Source: Microbacterium aurugineum
GTDB lineage: Bacteria > Actinomycetota > Actinomycetes > Actinomycetales > Microbacteriaceae
Assembly: GCF_023101205.1 (NCBI RefSeq)
Contig: NZ_CP078078.1
Span: 1,922,001-1,986,000, forward strand
Direction of reading: 5' to 3'
DNA: 64,000 bases
The position numbers were made by a program, and so were the translations under genes. The notes beneath the pieces were generated by a model, which did no database searches, had not been told where the DNA came from, and worked only from the letters and a program-made list of their open reading frames with translations. Numbering within the stretch: the first letter of the stretch is position 1; every line of letters starts with the position of its first letter. Shown here piece after piece: positions 50,813-60,343 of this stretch.

Positions 50813-52978
50813 TCAGAGGTGATGATCGGTGCGGTGTGCGAGCACCGTGAGCTCGACGCGGCTGCGGACGCCGAACTTCGTGAAGATCCACCCGAGGTGC
50901 ACTTCGACCGTGCGGACCGACACGTTCAGCATCTCGGCGATGTCCCTGTTCGGGGATCCACCGACGGCGAGCATCGCCACCTCGAGCTCCCGTGCGGTGA
51001 GCGCAAGCGACCATGCGGCGCGACACGCGGAGAGCGGATCGGCCGCCGGAACGATGCTCCCCTCCCTGGCGTCGAGCCGGTCGATGCGGTCGCGGATGGA
51101 CCGCGCCCACGCGGTCGCTCCCGAGACCTCGAAAAGACGCTCGGCACGGTGGAGGTGCACCCTGGCCGCCGCATGATCATCGTGGATCGCGTGCTGGGTT
51201 CCGAGCATGGTCTCCACTCTGGCTCGCGTGAACGGAGAGGCGAGCGTGCGTGCGGCCTCCGTCACGGCATCACGCTCCGAACGCCACCGAGCGTCCCCGG
51301 CCGTCGCGATGCGCACGCGCAGCCGCTGCGCGAGCGCGATCTCCGGCGGCTCGATCGAGCCGACCGTCATCGGGCGTGCCTCCACCGTGAGAGCGAGTTC
51401 GTCGATCGCCGGCACCGACATCGCGGTCCGCGGTGACCCGAGCTCGGCCCAGAGTCGAAGCGTGGCGGCGGCATCGTGGAAAGCGCCGGCGAGAAGCGAC
51501 TGGATGCCCCGATCGACGAGCACATCGATCCGTGCCCCGTTCGGCAGGGCTGCCGTGAGTGAAAGCGAGAACGGACCGAGTTCGCCGAGCACGGCGAGAT
51601 CGAGACGGCGCGCGAGGACAACGCCCAATCCCGCGAACGGTAAGGCGACCGGCAGCACGAGCGCGGCCTGGATCAGTCGTTCCCGCGCGAGGCCGATGTC
51701 GCCTCGCCACGCGAGCAGCAGGACGTCGACGACCCGGCGGTACGCCTGGATGATCGGGCTGTACTCGTAGCCGGGAACCAGAGGGTCCGGCGCGGAGCCG
51801 ATCGCCGAGTCGTCTTTGGCGAGGAGACGTCGCGCTCGATCGATGTCACCGTGCAACGCTGCGCGCAGGGCACTCAGCATCCCCCCGCTCACCGGACCGG
51901 ACCCCGCGACCTCATCGACGTCACGGTCTCCGGCGATGAGCCAGCTGAGGGCGATCGCCGGATCCCGCAGTTCGCGCTCCGCACCGGTGCGAGCTGCCCC
52001 CTCGCGGAGCGCATCGAGCCACACCCGCATCCCCCGCCGGTCACCTCGCTCAGCGCACATCACTGCCACGAGTGCGCTCGCGCGCGTCCAATGTCGCCAG
52101 TCCTCCGGGTCATCCGTCTCCGGACGCAGCGAACTCGGATCGATCTCGGGCACCGCCCCCTGCGCGAGCGTCTGGGCGACGAGGAGTGCGCCGAGGCCTC
52201 GCGAACGCCGGGGGTCGGAAGTCTCGGAGTACAGCGCGTTCAACCATGCCGAGGCCTCGGATACGAAGCCGGCTGCGAGCGCCGACGTGCCTGCGACCAG
52301 ACGCGCGTCGTCTCGATCGCTTGCGGTGGCGTGGTCCGAAGCCTCGCGCGCGAGCAGCAATGCGCGCTCGGGATGGCCCGCGTCACTGAGTTGCCCGGCG
52401 ATGTCGATGAGCTCGGGAGCAGCCGCAGGGTCGCCTTCCAGGGACGCCCGCGCATGATGCCAGTTCGCGCGCACCTGGTCGCCGCGCGCGCGGAAGACAG
52501 TGCTCAACCGCTCGTGGACGACCGCCGTGGTCGCGGCCGAGGAGGTGGCTCTGATCCAGATCGACAGGCGGGCGTCGACGAAACGAACACGACCGGCATG
52601 CACGCGGAGGCGGTCGCCCACCGGAGCGGCCGCAACCTCTGATGCGGTTCTCCCGTCGAACGCGAGCAGAGGTTCGAGGTCATCCTCCAGCGACACCGAG
52701 AGTGCGAGGAGCAACTGCCGGTCACGCGATTCGAGTTCCACGGTGTCGAACCTGCGGGCGATCGACGGGACCAACGGGAGCGGTGACGGCAACGGACGGT
52801 GTCCGTGTCTTTGCTCGGGCGTCAGACTCTCGACGACTTCGCGGACCGTGGGGGCATGCGCGTCGAGATCGACGGCGAGACCGGCGAGCACATGCGGTGC
52901 GCATGCGATATCCCGTTCGAGAAGCTCCTCGAGGATGATTCCCACCACCGCGGGCGCGACGAATCGCCCCCGCGCCAT
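50813..52978 (-). CDS. Large LuxR-type regulator lacking a P-loop
   Basis: 721-residue regulator. The last 65 residues form a LuxR helix-turn-helix (LTARELEVAMLAVGGSPNRDIAEMLNVSVRTVEVHLGWIFTKFGVRSRVEL). The long remainder is a helical-repeat array. Residues 60-190 resemble the end of a LAL/MalT ATPase domain (SRDRQLLLALSVSLEDDLEPLLAF, then VRFVDARLSIWI), but no Walker A or B motif precedes it. It is therefore a shortened LAL-like protein, probably unable to bind ATP in the usual way. Signal unknown. ATG 52978 has GGAGC close by; GTG 52990 is also possible. Confidence 0.88.
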   Translation of the reverse strand: MARGRFVAPAVVGIILEELLERDIACAPHVLAGLAVDLDAHAPTVREVVESLTPEQRHGHRPLPSPLPLVPSIARRFDTVELESRDRQLLLALSVSLEDDLEPLLAFDGRTASEVAAAPVGDRLRVHAGRVRFVDARLSIWIRATSSAATTAVVHERLSTVFRARGDQVRANWHHARASLEGDPAAAPELIDIAGQLSDAGHPERALLLAREASDHATASDRDDARLVAGTSALAAGFVSEASAWLNALYSETSDPRRSRGLGALLVAQTLAQGAVPEIDPSSLRPETDDPEDWRHWTRASALVAVMCAERGDRRGMRVWLDALREGAARTGAERELRDPAIALSWLIAGDRDVDEVAGSGPVSGGMLSALRAALHGDIDRARRLLAKDDSAIGSAPDPLVPGYEYSPIIQAYRRVVDVLLLAWRGDIGLARERLIQAALVLPVALPFAGLGVVLARRLDLAVLGELGPFSLSLTAALPNGARIDVLVDRGIQSLLAGAFHDAAATLRLWAELGSPRTAMSVPAIDELALTVEARPMTVGSIEPPEIALAQRLRVRIATAGDARWRSERDAVTEAARTLASPFTRARVETMLGTQHAIHDDHAAARVHLHRAERLFEVSGATAWARSIRDRIDRLDAREGSIVPAADPLSACRAAWSLALTARELEVAMLAVGGSPNRDIAEMLNVSVRTVEVHLGWIFTKFGVRSRVELTVLAHRTDHHL

Positions 52979-53002
52979 GCTCCGACCCACGATGCCGCCC
53001 CC

Positions 53003-53033
53003 CAGCTTCGCGGGATCTGGTCCCGCGAAGCTG
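53003..53033 (-). terminator. Terminator after rbfA
   Basis: CAGCTTCGCGGGA (53003-53015) and TCCCGCGAAGCTG (53021-53033) form a perfect 13-bp stem with a five-base loop, 18 bases past the rbfA stop. It ends the nusA-ylxR-infB-rbfA operon. Confidence 0.85.
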
Positions 53034-53050
53034 AGCGTATCAAACGGCGA

Positions 53051-53476
53051 TCACTCCGCGTCGTCGTCCGTGCGGTACGGGTCGGCGTCGCCGGCATGCG
53101 ATGCCGAGGACGCGAGCTTCGCGACGTCCGCATCCCGCTGCTGGGCTTCGCGGAGCAGCGCACCGATGTGATCCGCGTTCTCCGGAAGCGCGTCGGGGAT
53201 GAACTCGAGCGTCGGCACGAGCCTGGTGCTGAGCTGCCGCCCGACCTCGCTGCGCAGCATTCCGGTGGCCGAGGTGAGCGCGGCACCGCTGGAGATGCGC
53301 TCTTCCTCCGTGCCGAGCACCGTGTAGAACACCGACGCGTGCTGAAGGTCTCCGCTCACGCGGACGTCGGTGATCGTGACGAAGCCGAGGCGCGGGTCAC
53401 GCAGCCCCTTCTCCAGTCGTTCAGCGAGGATCACGCGGATGCGATCCGCGAGCCGAGCCTGTCGTTCGCCTGCCAT
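53051..53476 (-). CDS. rbfA: Ribosome-binding factor A
   Basis: 141-residue 30S maturation factor binding near helix 1 of 16S rRNA. ARLADRIRVILAERLEKGLRDPRLGFVTITDVRVSGDLQHASVFYTVLG and FIPDALPENADHI are standard, followed by an acidic tail. ATG 53476 has GGGAGAG upstream. It follows infB in the normal order, with a large nested inverted repeat in the 93-base gap. Confidence 0.97.
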   Translation of the reverse strand: MAGERQARLADRIRVILAERLEKGLRDPRLGFVTITDVRVSGDLQHASVFYTVLGTEEERISSGAALTSATGMLRSEVGRQLSTRLVPTLEFIPDALPENADHIGALLREAQQRDADVAKLASSASHAGDADPYRTDDDAE

Positions 53477-53502
53477 TGTTCTCTCCCTGTACGGAAACCT
53501 CA

Positions 53503-53550
53503 GGGCGTCCCCCGCTCCGCGCCCCGAGGGGAGCGGTGCGACGGACGCCC
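53503..53550 (-). repeat. Nested inverted repeats between infB and rbfA
   Basis: GGGCGTCC (53503-53510) pairs with GGACGCCC (53543-53550); inside, CCGCTCC (53512-53518) pairs with GGAGCGG (53530-53536). This intercistronic structure could partially terminate transcription or protect the upstream mRNA. Confidence 0.6.
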
Positions 53551-53569
53551 GAGAGGTTGTTCGAATCGA

Positions 53570-56311
53570 TCAGCCGCGAGGCTTCTCGACGAGCTCGGTC
53601 GTCTCGATCTCATCACCGATCTGGATGTCGTTGTACTTGCCGAGGCCGATACCGGCCTCGTAATCCGTACGGACTTCGGTGACGTCGTCCTTGAACCGGC
53701 GCAGCGACTCGATGGCGAGGCCATCCGCGACCACGACGCCGTCGCGGATGACGCGAGCCTTGGCGTTGCGGGTGATCGTTCCCGATCGCACGATGACACC
53801 GGCGATGTTGCCGAACTTCGAGGAGCGGAACACCTCGCGGATCTCGGCCACACCCGACTGGACCTCTTCGAACTCCGGCTTGAGCATGCCCTTGAGCGAG
53901 CTCTCGATCTCGTCGATCGCGTTGTAGATGACGGAGTAGAAGCGGATGTCCACGCCCTCACGGGAGGCACGCTCGCGCGCCTTCGTGTCGGGGCGGACGT
54001 TGAAGCCCACGATGATCGCGTTGTCGATCGTCGCCAGGTTCACGTCGGACTCGGTGATCGCACCGACACCGCGGTGGATGATGCGCAGCTGCACCGAGTC
54101 GTCGACCTCGATCTTGAGCAACGACTCCTCGAGCGCTTCGACGGCACCGGAGACGTCACCCTTGATGATGAGGTTGAGCGACTCGACCTTGCCCTCTTCG
54201 AGAGCACGGGTGAAGTCTTCGAGCGAGATGCGCTTGCGGGCCTTGGCCAGCTGGGCGTTGCGCTCGACCGCTTCACGCTTCTCAGCGATCTGGCGAGCCA
54301 TGCGGTCTTCCTCGGTCACGATGAAGACGTCACCGGCACGCGGCACGGAGTTCAGACCCTGCACCTGCACCGGACGCGACGGGTAGGCCTCGAGGACCTG
54401 CTCGCCGTTCTCGTCCGCCATGGCACGCACACGGCCGTACGCCGTACCTGCGACGATCGCGTCGCCGACCCGGAGCGTTCCGGACTGGATGAGCACCGTG
54501 GCGACCGAACCGCGGCCCTTGTCGAGCTTCGCCTCGATGGCGACACCACGAGCGGCCTTGTTCGGGTTGGCGGTCAGGTCGAGACCGGCGTCTGCGGTGA
54601 GCAGCACGGCGTCCAGGAGTTCCTGGATGCCGGTACCGGCACGTGCGGACACGTCGACGAACATGACATCTCCACCGAACTCCTCGGCGACCAGGCCGTA
54701 CTCGGTCAGCTGCTGACGCACCTTGGAGGGGTTGGCGTCGGGCTTGTCGACCTTGTTCACCGCGACCACGATCGGCACGTTCGCCGCCTGCGCGTGGTTC
54801 AGCGCCTCGACCGTCTGCGGCATGATGCCGTCGTCGGCTGCGACCACGAGGATCGCGAGGTCGGTGACCTGCGCACCACGGGCACGCATGGCGGTGAACG
54901 CCTCGTGACCCGGGGTGTCGATGAACGTGATGGCGCGCTCGATGTTCTCGTGCTCGGTCCAGACCTGGTAGGCACCGATGTGCTGGGTGATGCCACCGGC
55001 TTCACCCTCGATGACGTTGGTCTGACGGATCGCGTCGAGCAGTCGCGTCTTACCGTGGTCGACGTGACCCATGACGGTGACCACCGGCGGACGGATCTCG
55101 AGGTCGTCCTCGCTCTCCGCCTCCAGCTCGGCCTCGAGGTCGAGACCGAAGCCCTCGAGGAGCTCCTTGTCCTCGTCCTCGGGCGAGACCATCTGGATCT
55201 TGTAGCCGAGCTCGGCCCCCAGGACCTCGAAGGTCGCCTCATCCAGGGACTCGGTGGCCGTGGCCATCTCGCCGAGGTTGAAGAGGATGGTGACGAGGGT
55301 TCCCGGCTGAACCGTGTAACCGGTCAGCGTCTCGATCTTGTCGGCGAAGTCCGCGATCGACGCGCCGCGGCGCATGCGGATGGTCTCTCCGTTGCCGCGG
55401 GTGACGTTGACGCCACCGACGACCGGAGCACTCCGCATCTCGAACTCTTGCCGCTTCGCCCGCCGCGACTTGCGCTGCTTGCTCTTTCCGCCACCCTTGC
55501 CGAAGGCACCTGCGGTGCCGCCACCGGGACCACGGCCTCGGCCGCCGCCCCCACCGGGACGACCAGCGAAACCGCCGCCGGGACGCGCGCCGGGACCACC
55601 GGCACCGCCGGGTCCGCCGCCGCCGGGACGACCGGGACCGCCGGAGCGCTGCTGGAACGGAGCACCCGGACGACCACCCTGACCGCCACGAGGAGCGCCG
55701 GGACGCGGCGAACCGGGACGCGGGGCACCCGGACGGGGTGCGCCGGGACGCGGAGCCTGCGGACGCGGGATGTTGCCCGGGGTCGGGCGCTGGCCCATGC
55801 CCTGAGCGGATGCGAAGGGGTTGTTGCCCGGACGGGGTCCGGCGGGGCGCTGACCCATCCCCTGCGCAGAGGAGAACGGGTTGTTGCCGGGACGCGGAGC
55901 CCCGGGAGTCGGTGCGCCGCCCTCAGCAGGCTTCGCCGCCTCGGGAGTCGCTGCAGCCGGAGCCTCTGCCGCGGGGGCAGGCGCCGGAGCGGAGGGCGCG
56001 GGAGCCGCGGGGGCCGGGGCCTCCGGGGCAGGCTTGGGACCGGGCTTGGGCCCCGGGGTCGGTGCCGGCTTGGCACCGGGCTTGACGGCGGGCTTCGCCG
56101 CAGCGGGCTTCGCGGCGGGAGCGGCGTCAGCCGCTGCCTTGAGCGAACCGTCGGCCTCGATCGCCGCACGCAGCTTGCGCGCCACCGGCGGTTCGATGGT
56201 CGAAGACGGGCTCTTCACGAACTCGCCGAGTTCCTTGAGCTTTGCAAGTGCGACCTTGCTGTCGACGCCGAGTTCGGCGGCGATCTCATGTACGCGTGGT
56301 TTACCAGCCAC
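53570..56311 (-). CDS. infB: Translation initiation factor IF-2
   Basis: 913-residue GTPase that places initiator tRNA on the 30S subunit. The first 50 residues form the IF2 N-domain ([30 protein letters not shown]), then a 280-residue Pro/Gly/Ala/Arg-rich linker with two near-identical 18-residue repeats ending QGMGQRP. The GTPase has GHVDHGKT near 413, DTPGHEAF and NKVDKPDAN, followed by domains II-IV. The start is GTG 56311 with an AGGAGA site partly buried in a predicted hairpin. Order nusA-ylxR-infB-rbfA is canonical. Confidence 0.97.
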   Translation of the reverse strand: MAGKPRVHEIAAELGVDSKVALAKLKELGEFVKSPSSTIEPPVARKLRAAIEADGSLKAAADAAPAAKPAAAKPAVKPGAKPAPTPGPKPGPKPAPEAPAPAAPAPSAPAPAPAAEAPAAATPEAAKPAEGGAPTPGAPRPGNNPFSSAQGMGQRPAGPRPGNNPFASAQGMGQRPTPGNIPRPQAPRPGAPRPGAPRPGSPRPGAPRGGQGGRPGAPFQQRSGGPGRPGGGGPGGAGGPGARPGGGFAGRPGGGGGRGRGPGGGTAGAFGKGGGKSKQRKSRRAKRQEFEMRSAPVVGGVNVTRGNGETIRMRRGASIADFADKIETLTGYTVQPGTLVTILFNLGEMATATESLDEATFEVLGAELGYKIQMVSPEDEDKELLEGFGLDLEAELEAESEDDLEIRPPVVTVMGHVDHGKTRLLDAIRQTNVIEGEAGGITQHIGAYQVWTEHENIERAITFIDTPGHEAFTAMRARGAQVTDLAILVVAADDGIMPQTVEALNHAQAANVPIVVAVNKVDKPDANPSKVRQQLTEYGLVAEEFGGDVMFVDVSARAGTGIQELLDAVLLTADAGLDLTANPNKAARGVAIEAKLDKGRGSVATVLIQSGTLRVGDAIVAGTAYGRVRAMADENGEQVLEAYPSRPVQVQGLNSVPRAGDVFIVTEEDRMARQIAEKREAVERNAQLAKARKRISLEDFTRALEEGKVESLNLIIKGDVSGAVEALEESLLKIEVDDSVQLRIIHRGVGAITESDVNLATIDNAIIVGFNVRPDTKARERASREGVDIRFYSVIYNAIDEIESSLKGMLKPEFEEVQSGVAEIREVFRSSKFGNIAGVIVRSGTITRNAKARVIRDGVVVADGLAIESLRRFKDDVTEVRTDYEAGIGLGKYNDIQIGDEIETTELVEKPRG

Positions 56312-56317
56312 AATTCT

Positions 56318-56345
56318 CCTGTCTGAGTCGGTCCACCCAGACAGG
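56318..56345 (-). promoter_or_regulatory. Hairpin touching the infB ribosome-binding site
   Basis: CCTGTCTG and CAGACAGG (minus strand 56345-56318) pair perfectly around a 12-base loop. The 3' arm ends in AGG, the first half of the AGGAGA site for GTG 56311, so folding could limit initiation. Confidence 0.5.
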
Positions 56346-56405
56346 GCAGACCACTAGTCGCGGACGGGTCTCATTTCGAGCCGTTCACTTTGTTTCCATA
56401 GCTGT

Positions 56406-56660
56406 TCAGCCTTTGTTTCTTGGTGGATGCTGTTCGAAGTTCCGCGTGTCCAGCTGAGTGGTCACGCGCAGTGCTCGTCCGAATGCGCGGCGCCGCAGAG
56501 CGGCATCCATGCATTCGCGTGTCTGATGGACCCACGCGCCTCGCCCCGGCAGGACAGCACTCTCATCGACGATGAGGGTGTCGTTCTGGGACACCACCCT
56601 GAGGAGGGCGGAGCGGGGAGCACGCGTGCGACAACCGACGCACGTTCGTACGGGTTCCAT
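56406..56660 (-). CDS. ylxR: YlxR family RNA-binding protein
   Basis: 84-residue DUF448/YlxR protein. RTCVGCRTRAPRSALLRVV at the N-terminus and GRGAWVHQTRECMDAALRRRAFGRALR are diagnostic. It is a basic protein thought to bind nucleic acid or RNase P RNA; the exact role is unsettled. ATG 56660 begins the family sequence 62 bases after the nusA stop, with AGGTG upstream. Its place between nusA and infB is conserved across Firmicutes and Actinomycetota. Confidence 0.93.
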   Translation of the reverse strand: MEPVRTCVGCRTRAPRSALLRVVSQNDTLIVDESAVLPGRGAWVHQTRECMDAALRRRAFGRALRVTTQLDTRNFEQHPPRNKG

Positions 56661-56722
56661 CTTACACCTGCGTTTCGCCCCGCCCTGCCCGTACGCGGGG
56701 CGAGCCGGGAGTCCGGAGCCGT

Positions 56723-57706
56723 TCAGTCGAGGATGCTGTCCGGCTGGATGTCGATCTTCGCACCCGTGAGCTTGGCGGCCAGACGCGCGTTCTGACCCTC
56801 CTTGCCGATCGCGAGCGACAGCTGATAGTCGGGGACCAGCGCACGGACGGCCTTGGTTCCCGCGTCGAGCACGAACGAGCTCGTGACCTTCGCCGGCGAG
56901 AGCGCATGGGCGACGAAGACCGGAAGGTCGGCGTCGTAGTCGACGATGTCGATCTTCTCCCCCGCGAGCTCCTCCGTGACCGCGCGTACGCGCCGTCCGA
57001 GTTCGCCGATGCACGCACCCTTGGCGTTGATCGACGGATCATTCGCCTTCACCGCGATCTTGGTGCGGTGTCCGGCTTCACGGGCCAGAGCCACGATCTC
57101 GACGAGACCGGCTGCGATCTCCGGAACCTCGAGGGCGAAGAGCTTGCGCACGAGTCCCGGATGCGTGCGCGAGACCGTGATCTGCGGGCCCTTGAGCCCC
57201 TTGGCGACGCTCGTCACGTACACACGCAGGCGCGACCCGTGCGTGTACTCCTCGCCCGGCACCTGCTCCTCGGGGGGCAGGATGGCTTCGACGGCGCCGA
57301 GATCGATGTGGATCATGCGCGGATTCGGACCCTGCTGCACCACGCCGGCGACGATGTCGCCTTCCTTGTCCTTGAAGTCACCGAGCACCACGTCGTCGGC
57401 GATGTCCCGCAGACGCTGGCTGATGACCTGCTTCGCCGCGAAGGCCGCGATGCGTCCGAAGTCGTCGGGGGTGGCGTCTTCCTCGCCGATGACGGCGCCT
57501 TCCTCATCCCGGACGACCTGGAGGACGGCGACGTGCCCGGTCTTGCGGTCCAGGTCGACGCGGACGCCCTCGGGGGTCACACCGTCCTCGGACACGTGCT
57601 TGGAGTATGCGGTCAGGATCGCCTGCTCGATGATCGCGACGAGTTCGTCGAACGGGATCGCCTTCTCCTTCTCGATCCCTCGCAGAAGACTCAGTTCGAT
57701 GTCCAT
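56723..57706 (-). CDS. nusA: Transcription termination/antitermination factor NusA
   Basis: 327-residue RNA polymerase-binding factor: N-terminal domain (MDIELSLLRGIEKEKAIPFDEL), S1 domain (about 105-180, GDIVAGVVQQGPN), then two KH domains (SVAKGLKGPQITVSRTHPGLVRKLF and YQLSLAIGKEGQNARLAAKLTGAKI). Like other actinobacterial NusA it lacks the C-terminal acidic repeats. ATG 57706 has GAGAGG upstream. The usual upstream neighbour rimP is not here; instead an amine oxidase gene diverges. Confidence 0.96.
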   Translation of the reverse strand: MDIELSLLRGIEKEKAIPFDELVAIIEQAILTAYSKHVSEDGVTPEGVRVDLDRKTGHVAVLQVVRDEEGAVIGEEDATPDDFGRIAAFAAKQVISQRLRDIADDVVLGDFKDKEGDIVAGVVQQGPNPRMIHIDLGAVEAILPPEEQVPGEEYTHGSRLRVYVTSVAKGLKGPQITVSRTHPGLVRKLFALEVPEIAAGLVEIVALAREAGHRTKIAVKANDPSINAKGACIGELGRRVRAVTEELAGEKIDIVDYDADLPVFVAHALSPAKVTSSFVLDAGTKAVRALVPDYQLSLAIGKEGQNARLAAKLTGAKIDIQPDSILD

Positions 57707-57729
57707 GACGGCCTCTCTATTCAGCTCTC

Positions 57730-57753
57730 GTCGCGCCTGTTCGCACGCGCGAC
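57730..57753 (-). repeat. Inverted repeat in the nusA leader
   Basis: GTCGCGC and GCGCGAC, perfect 7-base arms around a ten-base loop, 24-47 bases upstream of the nusA start. TATCGT and TACCCT in the overlapping ACGATACCCT near 57762-57771 are plausible -10 boxes for the divergent nusA and amine oxidase genes. Confidence 0.4.
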
Positions 57754-57836
57754 ATCCGTACCACGATACCCTGTGCCGACCGGCCCCTGCCACGGCGGCA
57801 GCGGAGGCGGCCGCGGACCGGCCCGAGGAGGACCAC

Positions 57837-59192
57837 GTGAGCGCATTCGACACCATCGTCATCGGTGCAGGCATGTCGGGGCTGACGAGCGCCCGCATGC
57901 TCGCAGACGCCGGCCAGCGCGTCGTCGTCCTCGAAGCACGGGACCGCATCGGCGGACGGATGCACACCGATCGGAGCGCGGGGTTCCCCGTCGACCTCGG
58001 CGCGTCATGGATCCACGGGATCGACGGCTCTCCCCTGTGGGACCTCGTCCAGGCCCTCGGTGTCCCGACCATCGAGTACACGGTGGGCAGCTTCCAGGTC
58101 GGCGGGCGACCGATGGAGAACTTCGACGGCAAGGGGCGAGCGATGGGTGAAACCGCGACCGCCCAGTGGATCGCGGATGTCGATGAGGCCGATCGCCTGC
58201 TCGTCGAGGAGATCGCGGCATCCTCCTCGGGTGACACCTACCTCGACGTCACCGAGCGGGCCCTCGATCGTTCCGGGTTCTCGCCCGAGCGCATCGACGA
58301 GATCCGTGAGTTCTTCCGTCACCGGGTGGAGGAGCAATGCGGCGCCTGGATCGGCGACCTGGATGCGCACGGCCTCGACGAAGATGCCATCGAGGGCGAC
58401 GAGGTGATCTTCCCGCGCGGGTACGACGAACTCCCCCGGCGCATCGGTGCCGGGCTCGATGTCCGCACCGATACGCCGGTCTCACGCGTGACCCGCTCGA
58501 CGGCCGGCGTGGTCGTGCAAGCAGGCGACACGGAGTACACCGCTGACCGCGTGATCGTGACCGTGCCACTCGGCGTGCTGAAGACGGGAACGATCGAGTT
58601 CGACCCGGCGCTGCCGGACGCGGTCGCAGGCCCGATCGACCGGCTCGGCATGGGGGTCTTCAACAAGATCTTCCTGCAGTTCCCCGCACGTTTCTGGAAC
58701 GACGAGAGCTACGTCATCCGTGCTCTGGGCGAGGCCGGGGAGCACTGGCACTCCTGGTACGACGTCTCCGCCGTCAGCGGACTGCCCACGCTGCTGACCT
58801 TCGCGGCCGGCCCCTTCGGGCGGCACATGCAGGAGCTGCCGGACGAGGAGGTGGTCGCTGACGTCCTGCGCGCCCTCCGCAGCCTGTACGGCGACGCGGT
58901 CGGCGAACCCCGCGCCCACTGGATCACGCACTGGGGGCCTGATGCGTTCTCGAACGGCTCCTACTCGCACCTGGCGGTGGGATCGACGCATCACGACCAC
59001 GATGCCCTGGCCGGTCCGGTGGACGACGTGCTGCATTTCGCGGGCGAAGCCACCTGGGGCGACGAACCCGCGACGGTCGGCGCCGCCTTCTACTCCGGGC
59101 ACCGAGCGGCGGAACGGATCCTCGGCCACACCGTCGACCTCGGCGAGTTCGCCGCCGGCATCACCGCGCGGGAGCAGAAGGAAGGGCGTTGA
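57837..59192 (+). CDS. FAD-dependent amine oxidase
   Basis: 451-residue flavin amine oxidase. N-terminal FAD dinucleotide motif TIVIGAGMSGLTSARMLADAGQ with VVVLEARDRIGGRM, central RVIVTVPLGVLK, and the C-terminal FAD segment FAGEATWGDEPATVGAAFYSG. Similar proteins oxidise polyamines or monoamines to aldehydes and H2O2; the substrate here is unknown. No signal peptide. GTG 57837 is chosen, with GAGGAGG nine bases upstream. Its 3' end overlaps the convergent LOG-family gene by 32 bases. Confidence 0.92.
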   Translation: MSAFDTIVIGAGMSGLTSARMLADAGQRVVVLEARDRIGGRMHTDRSAGFPVDLGASWIHGIDGSPLWDLVQALGVPTIEYTVGSFQVGGRPMENFDGKGRAMGETATAQWIADVDEADRLLVEEIAASSSGDTYLDVTERALDRSGFSPERIDEIREFFRHRVEEQCGAWIGDLDAHGLDEDAIEGDEVIFPRGYDELPRRIGAGLDVRTDTPVSRVTRSTAGVVVQAGDTEYTADRVIVTVPLGVLKTGTIEFDPALPDAVAGPIDRLGMGVFNKIFLQFPARFWNDESYVIRALGEAGEHWHSWYDVSAVSGLPTLLTFAAGPFGRHMQELPDEEVVADVLRALRSLYGDAVGEPRAHWITHWGPDAFSNGSYSHLAVGSTHHDHDALAGPVDDVLHFAGEATWGDEPATVGAAFYSGHRAAERILGHTVDLGEFAAGITAREQKEGR

Positions 59193-60201
59193 TCGCCCCG
59201 ATCAAGCGGAAGAGGTTTCCGACCTGGCGTTGATCCAAGTGGAGCGCCAGTCGCGGCAGTTCGAGTCGGTCGTCGTCGGCGACCTCGGGCTGCCGTGGAT
59301 TCGTCCTCTCGATGCGACCCGAAGCCAGCATCGTGGCGAACTGCTCGTTGAGCGCTTCGACCTCGGCATCCGTCGGCTCTTCCCGCAGGCGCAGGATCAG
59401 CGCGTCGCCGACCCACCGCAGCGAGTCGTAGTTGTGCCAGAAGCCGGTGATCTCCGCGCGCGCCTCCTCCACGGAGTCGGTGATCACGACACGGTCGAAG
59501 TCCCCCTCCGAGATGACGCCGGTAGGAGCGAGGTGGTCGTCGATGAAGCTGCGCAGCCCCTGCCAGAACGTCCCGCCCGGCTGATCGAGGAGCACGATGG
59601 GCGTGGGCTCCGCCTTACCGGTCTGCTGGAGGGTGAGCAGCTCGAACATCTCGTCGAGTGTGCCGAAACCACCGGGAAGGCAGATGAACCCCAGCGACTC
59701 CTTGATGAGCATCAGCTTGCGCGTGAAGAAGTACTTCATCGCGACCACGTGATCCTGACCGGCGACGAAGCCGTTCGGCTTCTCCTCGAAGGGCAGTCGG
59801 ATCGACACACCGAGCGAGAGCGCGGGCCCCGCCCCTTCGGACGCCGCCTGCATGATCCCGGGACCGGCGCCGGTGACGACCATCCATCCATCACCGGCCA
59901 GTGCCGCGGCGACATCGCGGGCGGTCAGGTACAGCGGATCATCCTGCCTGGTGCGCGCCGAACCGAAGACGGTGACCTTGGGCACGCCGCGGAACGGGGC
60001 GAACAGTCGGAAGGCGTCGCGCATCTCCGCCAGTGCCGCGGAGGCGATCTTCAGGTCGAGTCGGTCGGCACCGTCCTCACCCAGCAGGATCGCGGTCCGC
60101 AGCATCCGCATCACCAATCGTCGATCGGCGTGCACGCCCGCGTCGTCGAGGACGGTGTTGATCTCGGCACTGAGCGCTTCCGGCAGAGGTTCGTCGTTCA
60201 T
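59161..60201 (-). CDS. LOG family protein (nucleotide 5'-monophosphate phosphoribohydrolase-like)
   Basis: 346-residue LOG/YgdH-type protein, longer than minimal LOGs. GAGPGIMQAASEGAG (111-125) and the catalytic PGGFGTLDEMFE (176-187) are intact. Such enzymes cleave the base from nucleoside monophosphates, including cytokinin precursors; longer bacterial forms may act on purine monophosphates. ATG 60201 is preceded at six bases by CACGCT (60213-60208), a weaker version of the leaderless -10 seen elsewhere. It runs into the amine oxidase gene by 32 bases. Confidence 0.92.
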   Translation of the reverse strand: MNDEPLPEALSAEINTVLDDAGVHADRRLVMRMLRTAILLGEDGADRLDLKIASAALAEMRDAFRLFAPFRGVPKVTVFGSARTRQDDPLYLTARDVAAALAGDGWMVVTGAGPGIMQAASEGAGPALSLGVSIRLPFEEKPNGFVAGQDHVVAMKYFFTRKLMLIKESLGFICLPGGFGTLDEMFELLTLQQTGKAEPTPIVLLDQPGGTFWQGLRSFIDDHLAPTGVISEGDFDRVVITDSVEEARAEITGFWHNYDSLRWVGDALILRLREEPTDAEVEALNEQFATMLASGRIERTNPRQPEVADDDRLELPRLALHLDQRQVGNLFRLIGAINALPSAPAR

Positions 60202-60343
60202 GCCCCCAGCGTGTCATGCGGCGCGAGGAGTGGGGGCCGCAACGCCGGGCACCGGACCGACACGGTCGGTCATCCCCTGAGCACGACACCGCGGCGGTGT
60301 CAATGCCCGTGACCACCATCCCGGCAGCGGGCACGCTGATGCC

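Noticed and set aside
52799..56326. Very long plus-strand open frame antisense to infB, rbfA and the LuxR gene
   Set aside because: Its translation is an Arg/Asp/Leu-rich, low-diversity sequence without domains; long antisense frames are expected opposite high-GC coding DNA.
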